A stretch of 16,016 nt of DNA from an uncultured Nitrosomonadales bacterium (GCA_946481065.1 CAMLMA010000025.1:1-16016), one strand, 5' to 3'; shown: positions 6,019 to 15,064, numbered from the stretch's first letter. Notes: generated from the sequence alone by a model not told the origin. Translations and numbers: made by a program.

Positions 6019-8498
6019 TACTTGAGCGAGACGCTGCCCGTCTTGCCGCTGAGGTTGTAGTTGGCCTGCATCGGCCTGTTCTTGATATTGAGCTGTGTAC
6101 GTACTTTCCCTGAGAGCGTCTGGTCGGCAAGGATATCCACTTCGCCTGTGGCCTGCAGTTGTCCGCCATCGAGTTGTAGCTGCCGATACTGGTAGTGTCC
6201 CTGATTCAGATTGAGGTTTCCGCTGAACTTGTCGAAACGGGTTGTCCCGCCTACAGACTGCCCGGTACCGGCATGCATCGCCCGCACGAGATCGATCCCG
6301 CCTATTTCCCCGTTCGTGGCATCGAACCGCGCGGTGATCTGAGGCGTGTCGAGTAGTGTGGCAAGTTGTTCAGACGCGACGACATAATTCCCCTTGGCGT
6401 CGAGATGTCCCTTGATCTGCATCAGTGGTGTGAAGACCGGGACGATTTCCTGCAATCGCATTTGTTGCAGATCGAACTCCCCGCTCGCTTGCCAGATGGC
6501 GGACCAGTCCAGGTTCATCGAGGCCTTGAGCTTGCCGCCATTGAACTCGGCTTCGATGTGATCGAACCGCAAGGCGTGCCCCTGCGCGACACCTTGTGCT
6601 TGCAAGGAGTCGATGACAACCGGCGCACCAAGCGGAGGCTGCCAGTCACTGGCTTCGATCGCCACCTTGTAGCCCGCCGCGGAAGGCGTGATCTGGGCCT
6701 GGAGCGTGTGGCCTTCATCGTGCAGGACGACTTCTTGTGCATGGTTATTAGACAGCTTGACCTCACCACTGAATGGTTTAAGTTTGAATTCGGGGGTTTG
6801 CAGGCTGATATTCTTGAACGCGATCTCCTCGACACGCACGTGGCCGTAAGCTTGGCTATTGGCCAACCATTCGATCGATTGCGATAAGGCTTCGGTATCC
6901 ACTGTCGCGGTATCGAGTTCGAGACGGTTCAAGGTCTTGTTGTCTTCAAATATCGTGCCGAACACGGGGTCGATATGCACTTTGGAGATTTTGATCTCCG
7001 CAGCCTTGCCGATGCTTACTGACTCCAGCACGAGATGCGGGTTTGGCCAGAGGGACGCGTTGACCGCACCCACCTTGACCGGGGTCTTGATGGCCTCGCT
7101 AGCGAGCTTTTCGATCGGTCCCACCAGGACAGTCAGATTAAGGAACTGGATCGCCACCAACAGCAGAAGCAAAGCGATGCCGCCGCCAATGGCTAGGGAT
7201 TTGCCCAGGGTCTTGGCTTTGCCGGTCCAGGCACCGAGGTCAAGCGGCGTGCGTTCCGCACGACGTCTTGCTCTTTCTGCGGCTTTCTCTTCAGCCTTGG
7301 CGCGAGCGTTGGCTTCTGCGACTTCCCTTGCCTTGCGCTTTTCTTCGGCCTTGATGGCGGCTTCGGCCGCCTTGCGCGCTTGTTTCTCTGCAGCGATTCG
7401 GGCCTTTTCCTCGGCAACTTGCCGGGCTTTGGCTTCGGCTTCCTCGCGCGCGACACGTTTAGCCTCCTCTTTCGCCTTGGCCTCGGCTTCGCGCCGCGCG
7501 CGTTCTTCGGCCTCACGCTGGGCCTTGGCTTCTGCTGCTTCCCTGGCCTTGCGTTCAGCTTCGATGCGCGCGCGCGCTTCAGCTTCTTGTTTCAGGCGGG
7601 CTTCTTCCGCGAGCTTCGCCTGGCGTTCGGCCTCGATACGAGCCTTCTCCTCGGCCTCAGCCTTTGCACGCGCTTCCGCCTGAGCCCGGGTTTGTGCTTC
7701 AGCTTCTTCGCGAGCGGCACGCTCGGCGTCCCGGCGGGCCTTTTCGTCCGCCTCGCGCTTGACTCGCGCTTCTGCATCGGCACGGGTGCGTACCATCGCC
7801 GCTTCGACTTCACGCTGTTCGGCTTCCAGTCTGGCCTTTTCCTCGGCCACGCGCGCCTTGGCTTCCGCCTGTTCCTTCGCCAGGCGCTTCTCTTCCTTGC
7901 GCCTCGCGATATGGGCTTCCTTGGCTGCGGCACGCTCTGCCTCCTTGGCTTTGCGGGCTTCGACGCTGCTTAAATGTTCGTTGCTGGCGAGCTTCTCGAT
8001 ATCGATCTTTTCGGCGAGTTCGGAATTTGCCAGCATATCGGTGACCATGAGTAACTGGCGTTCGGCCTCTTCTTGCTCTTTGGCCTTCTGGGCAAGCAGG
8101 CGCTGCTCCTCTTCAAAGGCCTTGGCACGCGCTTCCGCTTCCAGCTGCTGCCGCTGCTTGTCTTCGGTGTGGATGCCATGGGCTTCACTCTCGACGCGCA
8201 TGAATTCCTCGGCGCTGATCTCCGCCACCTCGATGACCGCGGAACCTTCGAAGCCGCCGACCTCTGCGAAGTGCTCATGCTCGCTGCTGCTTGCATGGAT
8301 CATCTCGGCTTGTTCAAGCCCGGCGAGGATGCGCTCCAGTTCGGCTTCGGAGAACTTGCCGATCTCCTGCATCAGCTGACCGGCATTGAGTTTGCCATTG
8401 ACGCGGGAGAGTACTTTGGCCTGGTCGGAGGACAATGACTTGGATGCGAGCGCTCGGGCGCCTTTGCCGGTTTTACTGTATACCGTGGACAAATTCAT
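6018..8498 (-). CDS. Membrane protein with N-terminal helical domain, long charged helix and AsmA-like periplasmic domain
   Basis: I do not recognise a named gene. The 826 residues divide into: a small N-terminal domain (about 1-68, opening MNLSTVYSKTGKG, with VNGKLNAGQL and LEQAEMI) resembling a winged-helix-like module found at the N-terminus of other betaproteobacterial proteins; a variable stretch to about 112; a highly charged Ala/Glu/Lys/Arg helix (about 113-416, with a less regular break near 148-182); one membrane segment (about 434-456, GGGIALLLLLVAIQFLNL); and a C-terminal part that starts like AsmA-family proteins (LASEAIKTPVKVGAV, ASLWPNPHLVLESVSIG) and ends in beta-rich sequence (SGNLNLNQGHY). 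AsmA-like proteins are tied to envelope lipid transport or outer-membrane assembly. The predicted topology is N-in, C-periplasmic. AAGGA lies 9 nt before the ATG. It is alone on the minus strand between mnmE and mnmG, with parS sites on both sides. Function unknown. Confidence 0.85.
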   Translation of the reverse strand: MNLSTVYSKTGKGARALASKSLSSDQAKVLSRVNGKLNAGQLMQEIGKFSEAELERILAGLEQAEMIHASSSEHEHFAEVGGFEGSAVIEVAEISAEEFMRVESEAHGIHTEDKQRQQLEAEARAKAFEEEQRLLAQKAKEQEEAERQLLMVTDMLANSELAEKIDIEKLASNEHLSSVEARKAKEAERAAAKEAHIARRKEEKRLAKEQAEAKARVAEEKARLEAEQREVEAAMVRTRADAEARVKREADEKARRDAERAAREEAEAQTRAQAEARAKAEAEEKARIEAERQAKLAEEARLKQEAEARARIEAERKAREAAEAKAQREAEERARREAEAKAKEEAKRVAREEAEAKARQVAEEKARIAAEKQARKAAEAAIKAEEKRKAREVAEANARAKAEEKAAERARRRAERTPLDLGAWTGKAKTLGKSLAIGGGIALLLLLVAIQFLNLTVLVGPIEKLASEAIKTPVKVGAVNASLWPNPHLVLESVSIGKAAEIKISKVHIDPVFGTIFEDNKTLNRLELDTATVDTEALSQSIEWLANSQAYGHVRVEEIAFKNISLQTPEFKLKPFSGEVKLSNNHAQEVVLHDEGHTLQAQITPSAAGYKVAIEASDWQPPLGAPVVIDSLQAQGVAQGHALRFDHIEAEFNGGKLKASMNLDWSAIWQASGEFDLQQMRLQEIVPVFTPLMQIKGHLDAKGNYVVASEQLATLLDTPQITARFDATNGEIGGIDLVRAMHAGTGQSVGGTTRFDKFSGNLNLNQGHYQYRQLQLDGGQLQATGEVDILADQTLSGKVRTQLNIKNRPMQANYNLSGKTGSVSLK
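7251..7931 (-). other. Region coding the uninterrupted charged helix (single alpha-helix or coiled coil)
   Basis: Residues about 190-416 of the 826-residue protein are almost only Ala, Glu, Lys, Arg and Gln in patterns such as EAEARAR and EEKARIEAER. This resembles TolA domain II or a single-alpha-helix spacer. Fully helical, about 227 residues would span roughly 34 nm at 0.15 nm per residue. The DNA is correspondingly repetitive but shows no exact long tandem repeat by eye. Confidence 0.7.
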
Positions 8499-8536
8499 GT
8501 TGACGCATCCTTGCCTGGTTATCGTGGTATGGCTAC

Positions 8537-8561
8537 CAGAATCGGTTCAAGGCTGATTCTG
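8537..8561. repeat. Inverted repeat upstream of the AsmA-like gene
   Basis: CAGAATCGG (8537-8545) pairs with CTGATTCTG (8553-8561) over 9 bp including one G-T pair, around a 7-nt loop. On the plus strand ATATTTTT follows, giving weak terminator shape for antisense transcripts; on the minus strand it lies in the leader or promoter of the AsmA-like gene and could be an operator. Confidence 0.35.
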
Positions 8562-8649
8562 ATATTTTTCCCGCCAATAGTCCAGTCTGTCGCACGGCAA
8601 GCGGAATCTGCAGCCCACGCCGCGCGCTATGCCTGGCGATAACGTCACT

Positions 8650-8665
8650 TGTTTCACGTGGAACA
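8650..8665. promoter_or_regulatory. parS: parS centromere site 2, one base off the palindrome
   Basis: TGTTTCACGTGGAACA differs from the perfect parS at 5813-5828 by one base (A to G at position 12). Its complement, TGTTCCACGTGAAACA, is, as I recall, a variant among functional parS sites in Bacillus subtilis. It lies 72 bp upstream of the mnmG start, next to its likely promoter, in the operon that ends with parA-parB. Confidence 0.88.
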
Positions 8666-8677
8666 TCATCATTCGAC

Positions 8678-8706
8678 ATGACGGGAACCAGGCTTTGCAG
8701 TAACAT
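8678..8706 (+). promoter_or_regulatory. Possible mnmG promoter
   Basis: ATGACG (8678-8683, four of six to TTGACA), a 17-bp spacer and TAACAT (8701-8706, four of six) sit 12 bp downstream of parS2 and 31 bp before the mnmG start. Support is motif-only. Confidence 0.35.
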
Positions 8707-8737
8707 AGAGACCCTTCGGAAGACGATACCAAAACGC

Positions 8738-10627
8738 ATGCAATTCCCTGAAAAATTTGACGTTATTGTGGTTGGCGGCGGTCACGCCGGCACCGAGGCT
8801 GCGCTTGCCAGTGCGCGCATGGGCCGCAAGACTCTGCTGCTGACGCACAATATCGAAACGCTGGGCCAGATGTCGTGCAATCCATCGATTGGCGGTATCG
8901 GCAAAGGCCATCTGGTGAAAGAGGTCGATGCCCTCGGCGGCGCCATGGCTGCGGCTACTGACGAAGGCGGTATCCAGTTCCGTATCCTGAATTCAAGTAA
9001 GGGTCCGGCTGTGCGCGCGACGCGTGCGCAGGCCGATCGCGTGCTTTACAAGGCGGCGATCCGCCATCGCCTGGAGAATCAACCCAATCTGTGGTTATTC
9101 CAGCAGGCGGTGGACGACATCCTGCTGGACGGTGAACGTGTCGCAGGGGTGGTCACCCAGCTCGGCCTCAAGTTCGAAGCCGCGGCAGTGGTGCTGACCG
9201 CCGGTACGTTCCTCGGGGGGCTGGTACATGTAGGGCTGGCGAACTATCAGGCCGGCCGTGCCGGTGACCCGCCATCGATCTCCTTGGCGTCCCGATTGCG
9301 CGAGATCGGCTTGCCCGCAGGCCGTCTCAAGACCGGTACGCCTCCGCGCATCGATGGTCGCACCATCGATTATTCCGTCATGGAAGTGCAGCCAGGCGAC
9401 GATCCTGTGCCGGTGTTCTCTTTTCTTGGGCGGGCGGATCAACACCCCGCCCAGTTGCCATGCTGGATCACACACACCAATGCCCGTACGCATGAGATCA
9501 TCCGCAGCGGCCTCGACCGCTCGCCGATGTACACAGGTGTCATCGAAGGCGTCGGTCCGCGCTACTGCCCCTCGGTGGAGGACAAGATCCATCGCTTCGC
9601 CGACAAGGAATCACATCAGATCTTCCTTGAGCCGGAAGGTCTGGCCACACACGAGATCTATCCCAATGGCATCTCCACCAGTTTGCCGTTCGATATCCAG
9701 TATCAGCTGGTGCGCTCCATCCGGGGCCTGGAAAATGCCCATATCCTGCGGCCGGGTTATGCCATCGAATACGATTACTACGACCCGCGTGGCCTCAAGA
9801 ATTCGCTCGAGACCAAGACCATCAAGGGCCTGTTCTTCGCTGGCCAGATCAACGGCACCACAGGTTATGAGGAGGCCGCCGCGCAAGGGTTGTTAGCCGG
9901 CGCCAATGCCGCGCTTCATGTCACGGGCGACGAACCCTGGTGCCCGGGCCGCGAGCAGGCCTATCTTGGGGTGCTGGTCGATGACCTGATCACGCGTGGG
10001 GTGAGCGAGCCTTACCGCATGTTTACCAGCCGCGCCGAATATCGCCTGATGTTGCGTGAAGATAACGCCGACATGCGGTTGACCGAGGCGGGCCGGAGGA
10101 TCGGGCTCGTCGATGCCGTGCGCTGGGAAGCCTTTAGCCGCAAGCAGGAAGCCATCGCTCGCGAACAGGAGCGCCTCAAGCGCAGTTTCGTGCGTCCAGG
10201 CGTGCTGCCGGAGGCTGACGCCCTGCGTGTGCTCGGCAAACCCATCGACCATGAATACAGCCTGTTCGAGCTGCTGCGCCGGCCTGAGGTGAGTTATGAA
10301 GCTCTGTTGAGCCTGCCGGGCGCTGGCGCTGGCGAGACAGATGTGCAGGTACGCCAGCAACTCGAGATCGCTGCCAAATACCAGGGATATATCGATCGCC
10401 AGCAGGAAGAGATCGATCGTCAGCGCGGTAGTGAAGAGACCCAGTTGCCCGCTGACCTCGATTACCAAGACGTGCATGGCCTGTCGATAGAGGCCCAGCA
10501 AAAGCTCAATGCGCACAAGCCGCAGACCATCGGCCAGGCTGGTCGGATCTCCGGCATCACACCGGCGACGATCTCGCTGCTGCTGGTCTACCTCAAGCGC
10601 AAGAACCGCAAGCAGCGTGCCGCATGA
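8738..10627 (+). CDS. mnmG: tRNA uridine-5-carboxymethylaminomethyl modification FAD enzyme MnmG
   Basis: MnmG (GidA) is the FAD- and NADH-dependent partner of MnmE in wobble-uridine modification. The 629-residue product begins [20 protein letters not shown]; the dinucleotide-binding GGGHAG is at 13-18, followed by [19 protein letters not shown] and [17 protein letters not shown]277 in RYCPSVEDK matches the catalytic cysteine position of the E. coli enzyme. The reading frame stays open to 8678, but the start at 8738 gives the same length as E. coli MnmG (629) and places the Rossmann motif correctly, so I reject the 20-residue extension. A Shine-Dalgarno is weak (GGAAGA about 14 nt upstream). 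The stop overlaps the rsmG start by ATGA. Confidence 0.98.
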   Translation: MQFPEKFDVIVVGGGHAGTEAALASARMGRKTLLLTHNIETLGQMSCNPSIGGIGKGHLVKEVDALGGAMAAATDEGGIQFRILNSSKGPAVRATRAQADRVLYKAAIRHRLENQPNLWLFQQAVDDILLDGERVAGVVTQLGLKFEAAAVVLTAGTFLGGLVHVGLANYQAGRAGDPPSISLASRLREIGLPAGRLKTGTPPRIDGRTIDYSVMEVQPGDDPVPVFSFLGRADQHPAQLPCWITHTNARTHEIIRSGLDRSPMYTGVIEGVGPRYCPSVEDKIHRFADKESHQIFLEPEGLATHEIYPNGISTSLPFDIQYQLVRSIRGLENAHILRPGYAIEYDYYDPRGLKNSLETKTIKGLFFAGQINGTTGYEEAAAQGLLAGANAALHVTGDEPWCPGREQAYLGVLVDDLITRGVSEPYRMFTSRAEYRLMLREDNADMRLTEAGRRIGLVDAVRWEAFSRKQEAIAREQERLKRSFVRPGVLPEADALRVLGKPIDHEYSLFELLRRPEVSYEALLSLPGAGAGETDVQVRQQLEIAAKYQGYIDRQQEEIDRQRGSEETQLPADLDYQDVHGLSIEAQQKLNAHKPQTIGQAGRISGITPATISLLLVYLKRKNRKQRAA

Positions 10628-11259
10628 GTTTGCGCACGACGCTGGACCAGGGCTTGCTGGAACTCGGACTCGCGCTGCCGGAAGACAAACGCCAGCAGCT
10701 GCTCGACTATGTCGCGTTGCTCAATAAATGGAACAAGGTACATAACCTGACGGCGGTGCGCGACCCGGAAGAGATGGTCACCCTGCATCTGCTCGACAGT
10801 CTTGCGCTTTTGCCACATGTGCAAGCCAAACGCCTGCTCGATGTCGGAAGCGGCGCCGGCTTGCCCGGTATCCCGCTGGCGATCTGCCTGCCGGCGCTGC
10901 ATGTCACGGTGATGGATTCGAACCAGAAGAAGGCCAGTTTCATGCGCCAGGCCAAGGCAGAACTAGGGCTGGATAATCTTGAAGTGGTTTGTGGGCGCGT
11001 GGAGGATTACCAGCCCGAGGCACCGTTCGACGTCATCACTTCGCGCGCCTTCTCCGAGCTGGCGTTGTTCGTAAAACTGACGCGCCACCTCGGTACAGAG
11101 GGCGGCCAGTGGCTGGCGATGAAGGGCGTCTATCCGCAAGAGGAACTCGACAAGCTCGATCTCATGCCCAGTCAGGTGCTGCCGCTCAAGGTGCCGGGCC
11201 TGCAAGCGCAGCGCCATCTGGTCTTTTTGCCATTCAATTCAACCATCAAGGTGATCTAA
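10624..11259 (+). CDS. rsmG: 16S rRNA (guanine-N7)-methyltransferase RsmG
   Basis: RsmG (GidB) methylates N7 of a guanine in the 530 loop of 16S rRNA (G527 in E. coli) using S-adenosylmethionine; loss is known to give low-level streptomycin resistance. The 211 residues have the family N-terminus ([20 protein letters not shown], 32-51), the SAM-binding motif [17 protein letters not shown] (71-87), acidic motif VMDSN (96-100) and TSRAF (139-143). The ATG overlaps the mnmG stop by 4 nt with no good Shine-Dalgarno, so it is probably translated by coupling. parA starts 4 bp after the stop, with its ribosome-binding AAGGTG inside the last rsmG codons. Confidence 0.97.
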   Translation: MSLRTTLDQGLLELGLALPEDKRQQLLDYVALLNKWNKVHNLTAVRDPEEMVTLHLLDSLALLPHVQAKRLLDVGSGAGLPGIPLAICLPALHVTVMDSNQKKASFMRQAKAELGLDNLEVVCGRVEDYQPEAPFDVITSRAFSELALFVKLTRHLGTEGGQWLAMKGVYPQEELDKLDLMPSQVLPLKVPGLQAQRHLVFLPFNSTIKVI

Positions 11260-11263
11260 CGAC

Positions 11264-12034
11264 ATGCGTATCCTGGCCATCACCAACCAAAAAGGCGGCG
11301 TCGGCAAGACCACCACTTGCGTCAACCTGGCGGCGAGTCTGGCGGCAACCGGGCGCAAGGTCTTGCTGGTCGATCTCGACCCCCAAGGCAATGCGACTAC
11401 AGGCAGCGGGCTGGATAAGGCCCACCTGAAACAGACGGTCTATCATGTGCTGATCGGAGACAAGCCTCTCAAGCAAGTCATCCAGGCTTCCGGCAAGGGT
11501 AATTTCGATGTGGCGCCAGCCAATCGCGAGCTGGCAGGCGCCGAGGTCGAGCTGGTCAACGAAATGGCGCGCGAAACGCGGCTCAAGGCCGCATTGGCCG
11601 AGGTCAAGGATGCCTATGACTATGTGTTGCTGGATTGCCCCCCTGCCCTCAACCTGGTGACGGTCAACGCGCTGACGGCGGCCAATGCCGTGATGATCCC
11701 CATGCAATGCGAATACTATGCCTTGGAGGGATTGTCAGATCTGGTCAACACCATCAAGAAAGTGCGTGCTCACTTGAATCCGACGCTGGAGATCGAGGGT
11801 CTGCTACGTACGCTGTTCGATAACCGCAACATGCTGGCGCAACAGGTTTCGGAGCAGCTGGCCCGGCATTTCGGCGACAAGGTCTATGAGACCGTCATCC
11901 CCCGCAATATCCGGCTGGCGGAAGCCCCGAGCTACGGCATGCCGGCGCTGATCTATGATCGCGCCTCCAAGGGCGCGCAGGCTTACCTGGCGCTGGCAGA
12001 CGAAATCATCAAACGTGGAGTGGTCAATGGTTAA
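11264..12034 (+). CDS. parA: Chromosome partitioning ATPase ParA (Soj)
   Basis: ParA is a Walker-type ATPase that binds DNA non-specifically as an ATP dimer and pulls ParB-parS complexes apart after replication. The 256 residues begin MRILAITNQK and carry the deviant Walker A KGGVGKTT (10-17), with signature Lys10, then VLLVDLDPQGNAT (33-45) and Walker B YVLLDCPPAL (120-129). The short N-terminus lacks the helix-turn-helix of plasmid type Ia ParA, so this is the chromosomal type. AAGGTG 10 nt upstream serves as Shine-Dalgarno. Its last 8 nt overlap the parB start. With parB and two parS sites it forms a complete ParABS set near the origin. Confidence 0.97.
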   Translation: MRILAITNQKGGVGKTTTCVNLAASLAATGRKVLLVDLDPQGNATTGSGLDKAHLKQTVYHVLIGDKPLKQVIQASGKGNFDVAPANRELAGAEVELVNEMARETRLKAALAEVKDAYDYVLLDCPPALNLVTVNALTAANAVMIPMQCEYYALEGLSDLVNTIKKVRAHLNPTLEIEGLLRTLFDNRNMLAQQVSEQLARHFGDKVYETVIPRNIRLAEAPSYGMPALIYDRASKGAQAYLALADEIIKRGVVNG

Positions 12035-12887
12035 ATCCAAAGGTTTGGGGCGCGGTCTCGATGCCCTTCTGGCAGGCGACGTCGGCAGCGTCGGCGAGGC
12101 AGATTCATTGCGTATGCTGAAAGTCAGCCAGTTGCAGCCGGGCAAGTATCAACCGCGTACACAGATGGATCAGGAGTCACTGGCCAGTCTTGCGGCCTCG
12201 ATCAAGGCGCAGGGCATCATGCAGCCTATCCTGGTCCGCGAGATCGCCGATGATCGGTTCGAGATCGTCGCCGGTGAACGCCGCTGGCGTGCCTCGCAGC
12301 TTGCCGGCCTGCCGGAAGTGCCGGTGCTGGTGCGCGAGATCCCGGACGATTCGGCGCTGGCGATGGCGTTGATCGAGAACATCCAGCGCGAGAACCTCAA
12401 CCCGCTGGAAGAGGCCAACGGTATCAAGCGCCTCATCGACGAATTCGCCATGACGCATCAGGCGGCGGCGGAGGCTGTCGGCCGCTCGCGTGCCGCGGTG
12501 ACTAACCTGCTGCGCTTGCTCAACCTGGCGGCGCCTGTGCAGGAGATGCTCATGCACAACCAGATCGACATGGGGCATGCCCGCGCGCTATTGGCGCTCG
12601 ATCCTGCGCGTCAGGTGATGGCTGCCCAGCAGATCGTGCACAAGGGTTTGTCCGTGCGGGAAGCCGAACGACTGGCCAACGCCGAGCAAAAACCGGTGAA
12701 AAAGACCGCCAGGCCGAAGCCTGACCGAGATCTGTTGCGTCTGGAAGAGATCGCCGCCGATCGTGTCGGCGCCCGCGTCAGCATCAAACAGGGAGCCAAG
12801 GGAGCAGGCAAGCTCGTCATCGAATACCGGGACCTTGACCAGCTCGACGGCATTCTGAGCCTGATGGGCGTGTCTTGCAGAGAATAG
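12027..12887 (+). CDS. parB: Chromosome partitioning protein ParB (Spo0J)
   Basis: ParB is the CTP-dependent clamp that loads at parS and spreads along DNA. The 286 residues open with GLGRGLDALL (6-15), the ParA-contacting motif. The N-terminal CTPase domain has GERRWRAS (83-90) and ENIQRENLNPLEEA (117-130); a helix-turn-helix for parS follows (about 143-165, with VGRSRAAVTNLL), then a basic linker (about 220-235) and the C-terminal dimerisation domain ending LMGVSCRE. The frame stays open 24 codons upstream, but the ATG at 12027 has GGAG 6 nt before it and starts directly with the conserved motif, so it is preferred. It overlaps parA by 8 nt. Confidence 0.97.
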   Translation: MVKSKGLGRGLDALLAGDVGSVGEADSLRMLKVSQLQPGKYQPRTQMDQESLASLAASIKAQGIMQPILVREIADDRFEIVAGERRWRASQLAGLPEVPVLVREIPDDSALAMALIENIQRENLNPLEEANGIKRLIDEFAMTHQAAAEAVGRSRAAVTNLLRLLNLAAPVQEMLMHNQIDMGHARALLALDPARQVMAAQQIVHKGLSVREAERLANAEQKPVKKTARPKPDRDLLRLEEIAADRVGARVSIKQGAKGAGKLVIEYRDLDQLDGILSLMGVSCRE

Positions 12888-12917
12888 CCGGATACCCTGT
12901 AAGACCGGCCTTTGTTT
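12887..12917 (+). terminator. Possible weak terminator after parB
   Basis: GCCGG (12887-12891) pairs with CCGGC (12905-12909) around a 13-nt loop, followed by CTTTGTTT. The 5-bp stem starts at the last base of the parB stop, and its tail runs into the -35 of the atp promoter. The shape is weak. Confidence 0.35.
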
Positions 12918-12944
12918 GACATCGTTTACATTCATTGCTAGTAT
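12916..12944 (+). promoter_or_regulatory. Promoter of the ATP synthase operon
   Basis: A perfect -35 TTGACA (12916-12921), an optimal 17-bp spacer and -10 TAGTAT (12939-12944, four of six) give a convincing sigma-70 promoter with transcription starting near 12951. It overlaps the most upstream possible atpI start codon. Confidence 0.65.
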
Positions 12945-13369
12945 CCAAGTCCTTGTTGTCTGGCGCAAAAATAGAAATTGCGGGCAAGAATCACGGCTTG
13001 ATCGTGCTCGGCCTGCAAATCCTTCTCATAATAATCAGCGCCGGTGTAACTTACCTCATCGATAATCCGCAGTCGGGAATATCCGTCATCTGGGGCGAAG
13101 CATGCGCCTTGGTGAACGTGTCGCTTTTAAGTTGGCGCATGTTGCAGGGCAAGCACCGGGACGCGACTGCGGGCAGGCAATTGCTATGGATGTACCGTTC
13201 CGCTTTGGAACGGTTTTTTGTTGTAATCGGGTTGCTGGCTTTTGGCATGTTGCGTCTGCATCTGCCGGCAGGCCAGGTAATCCTGGGTTTTGTGATGGGT
13301 CAGGCGATATTGATGCTTGTGCCTTTGGTGCGCGGATTATTGAATCGATCGCGTGTGGAAGTTAAATAA
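12935..13369 (+). CDS. atpI: ATP synthase subunit I (AtpI)
   Basis: AtpI is a small hydrophobic protein encoded first in many atp operons; it aids c-ring or ATP synthase assembly and is not a structural subunit. Up to 144 residues are encoded, with about four membrane segments (near 22-41, 47-65, 93-110 and 113-135) and a basic end. Sequence conservation in this family is low, so the call rests on position before atpB, size and topology. The start is uncertain: no ATG exists, TTG 12935 lies inside the predicted promoter, and TTG 12953 or 12956 (about 138 residues) would be nearly leaderless. Codons for the middle of the protein contain a terminator-shaped hairpin (13194-13219). atpB follows 17 bp after the stop. 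Confidence 0.82.
   Translation: MLVSKSLLSGAKIEIAGKNHGLIVLGLQILLIIISAGVTYLIDNPQSGISVIWGEACALVNVSLLSWRMLQGKHRDATAGRQLLWMYRSALERFFVVIGLLAFGMLRLHLPAGQVILGFVMGQAILMLVPLVRGLLNRSRVEVK
13194..13219 (+). terminator. Intrinsic-terminator-like hairpin inside atpI
   Basis: ACCGTTCC (13194-13201) pairs perfectly with GGAACGGT (13207-13214) around the loop GCTTT, and six T follow from 13214, then GTTGT. This is textbook intrinsic terminator form on the plus strand only. It lies in the coding sequence for MYRSALERFF of atpI. Translating ribosomes could mask it; if it acts, it would attenuate the rest of the atp operon. Confidence 0.6.
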
Positions 13370-13383
13370 AGACTGTTAAGTAA

Positions 13384-14535
<1,152 letters not shown>

Positions 14536-14580
14536 TCCGTCGGCAACCCTAGATAAAAGCAAACTAAGAGAGGTATTTGC

Positions 14581-15051
14581 ATGAATATCAATGCAACCCT
14601 TATTGCACAGGCGATCATGTTTGCGGTGTTCGTCTGGTTCTGCATGAAGTTCGTGTGGCCACCGATCATGAACGCGCTGGCAGTACGCCAGAAGCAGATC
14701 GCAGACGGCCTCGCCGCTGCAGATCGCGGTAAGCACGAGCTGGAGCTGGCCGCCAAGAAGGCGACCCAGGAACTGCATGCAGCTAAGGAAAAAGCTTCCG
14801 ATATCATCGCCCAGGCTGAAAAGCGCGCGACCGAGATCGTCGAAGAATCCAAGACTAACGCCAAGACCGAAGGTGATCGCATCATCGCCGGTGCCAAGGC
14901 CGAGATCGAACAGGAAGTCAATCGCGCCAAGGAAGGCCTGCGTCAGCAAGTCTCCGAACTGGCCGTGGCTGGCGCAGAGAAGATCCTGCGCAAAGAGATC
15001 GATGCCAAGGCACATGCGGATATGCTGAAAACCATCGCTAACGAGCTATAG
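14581..15051 (+). CDS. atpF: F1Fo ATP synthase subunit b
   Basis: Subunit b is the peripheral stalk that holds F1 against Fo. The 156 residues equal the E. coli length. An N-terminal membrane helix (about 6-28, [21 protein letters not shown]) leads into a long charged helix that dimerises as a right-handed coiled coil, with [10 protein letters not shown] (48-57) and [10 protein letters not shown] typical of the family, and a C-terminal delta-binding end ([14 protein letters not shown]). AGAGAGG 8-14 nt upstream is a good Shine-Dalgarno. Only one b-type gene is present here, so the stalk should be a b homodimer. Confidence 0.97.
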   Translation: MNINATLIAQAIMFAVFVWFCMKFVWPPIMNALAVRQKQIADGLAAADRGKHELELAAKKATQELHAAKEKASDIIAQAEKRATEIVEESKTNAKTEGDRIIAGAKAEIEQEVNRAKEGLRQQVSELAVAGAEKILRKEIDAKAHADMLKTIANEL

Positions 15052-15064
15052 GAAGCAAGCGATC

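Larger units (their letters stand above)
8499..8737. promoter_or_regulatory. Divergent region between the AsmA-like gene and mnmG
   Basis: These 239 bp hold the Shine-Dalgarno of the AsmA-like gene, an inverted repeat at 8537-8561, parS2 at 8650-8665 and a possible mnmG promoter at 8678-8706. No gene is evident. Confidence 0.5.

Noticed and set aside
7251..7931. Possible tandem-repeat array or CRISPR-like repetition
   Set aside because: The similarity comes from low-complexity helix coding; units vary in length and sequence and there are no regular spacers.
8168..8176. TGTGGATGC as a DnaA box
   Set aside because: Two mismatches to the consensus and located in the coding sequence of the AsmA-like gene.
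6859..8438. Long plus-strand frames rich in Ala, Ser, Arg, Leu and Phe opposite the charged-helix region
   Set aside because: They are antisense products of the biased Ala/Glu/Lys/Arg codons of the minus-strand gene.
8678..8737. 20-residue N-terminal extension of MnmG from an upstream ATG
   Set aside because: The start at 8738 gives the 629-residue length of E. coli MnmG and the usual N-terminus; the extension would cover the predicted promoter.
8533..8739. 68- and 61-residue minus-strand frames between the AsmA-like gene and mnmG
   Set aside because: They run through parS2 (read as MFHVKQ or VPRETS) and have no family resemblance; better explained as control region.
11955..12026. 24-codon upstream extension of ParB
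   Set aside because: It lies within parA, and the ATG at 12027 has GGAG and begins with the conserved ParB N-terminus.
12685..12710. Minus-strand CGGT/ACCG hairpin with T-tract inside parB
   Set aside because: Four-bp stem with a long loop; too weak, and on the non-coding strand.
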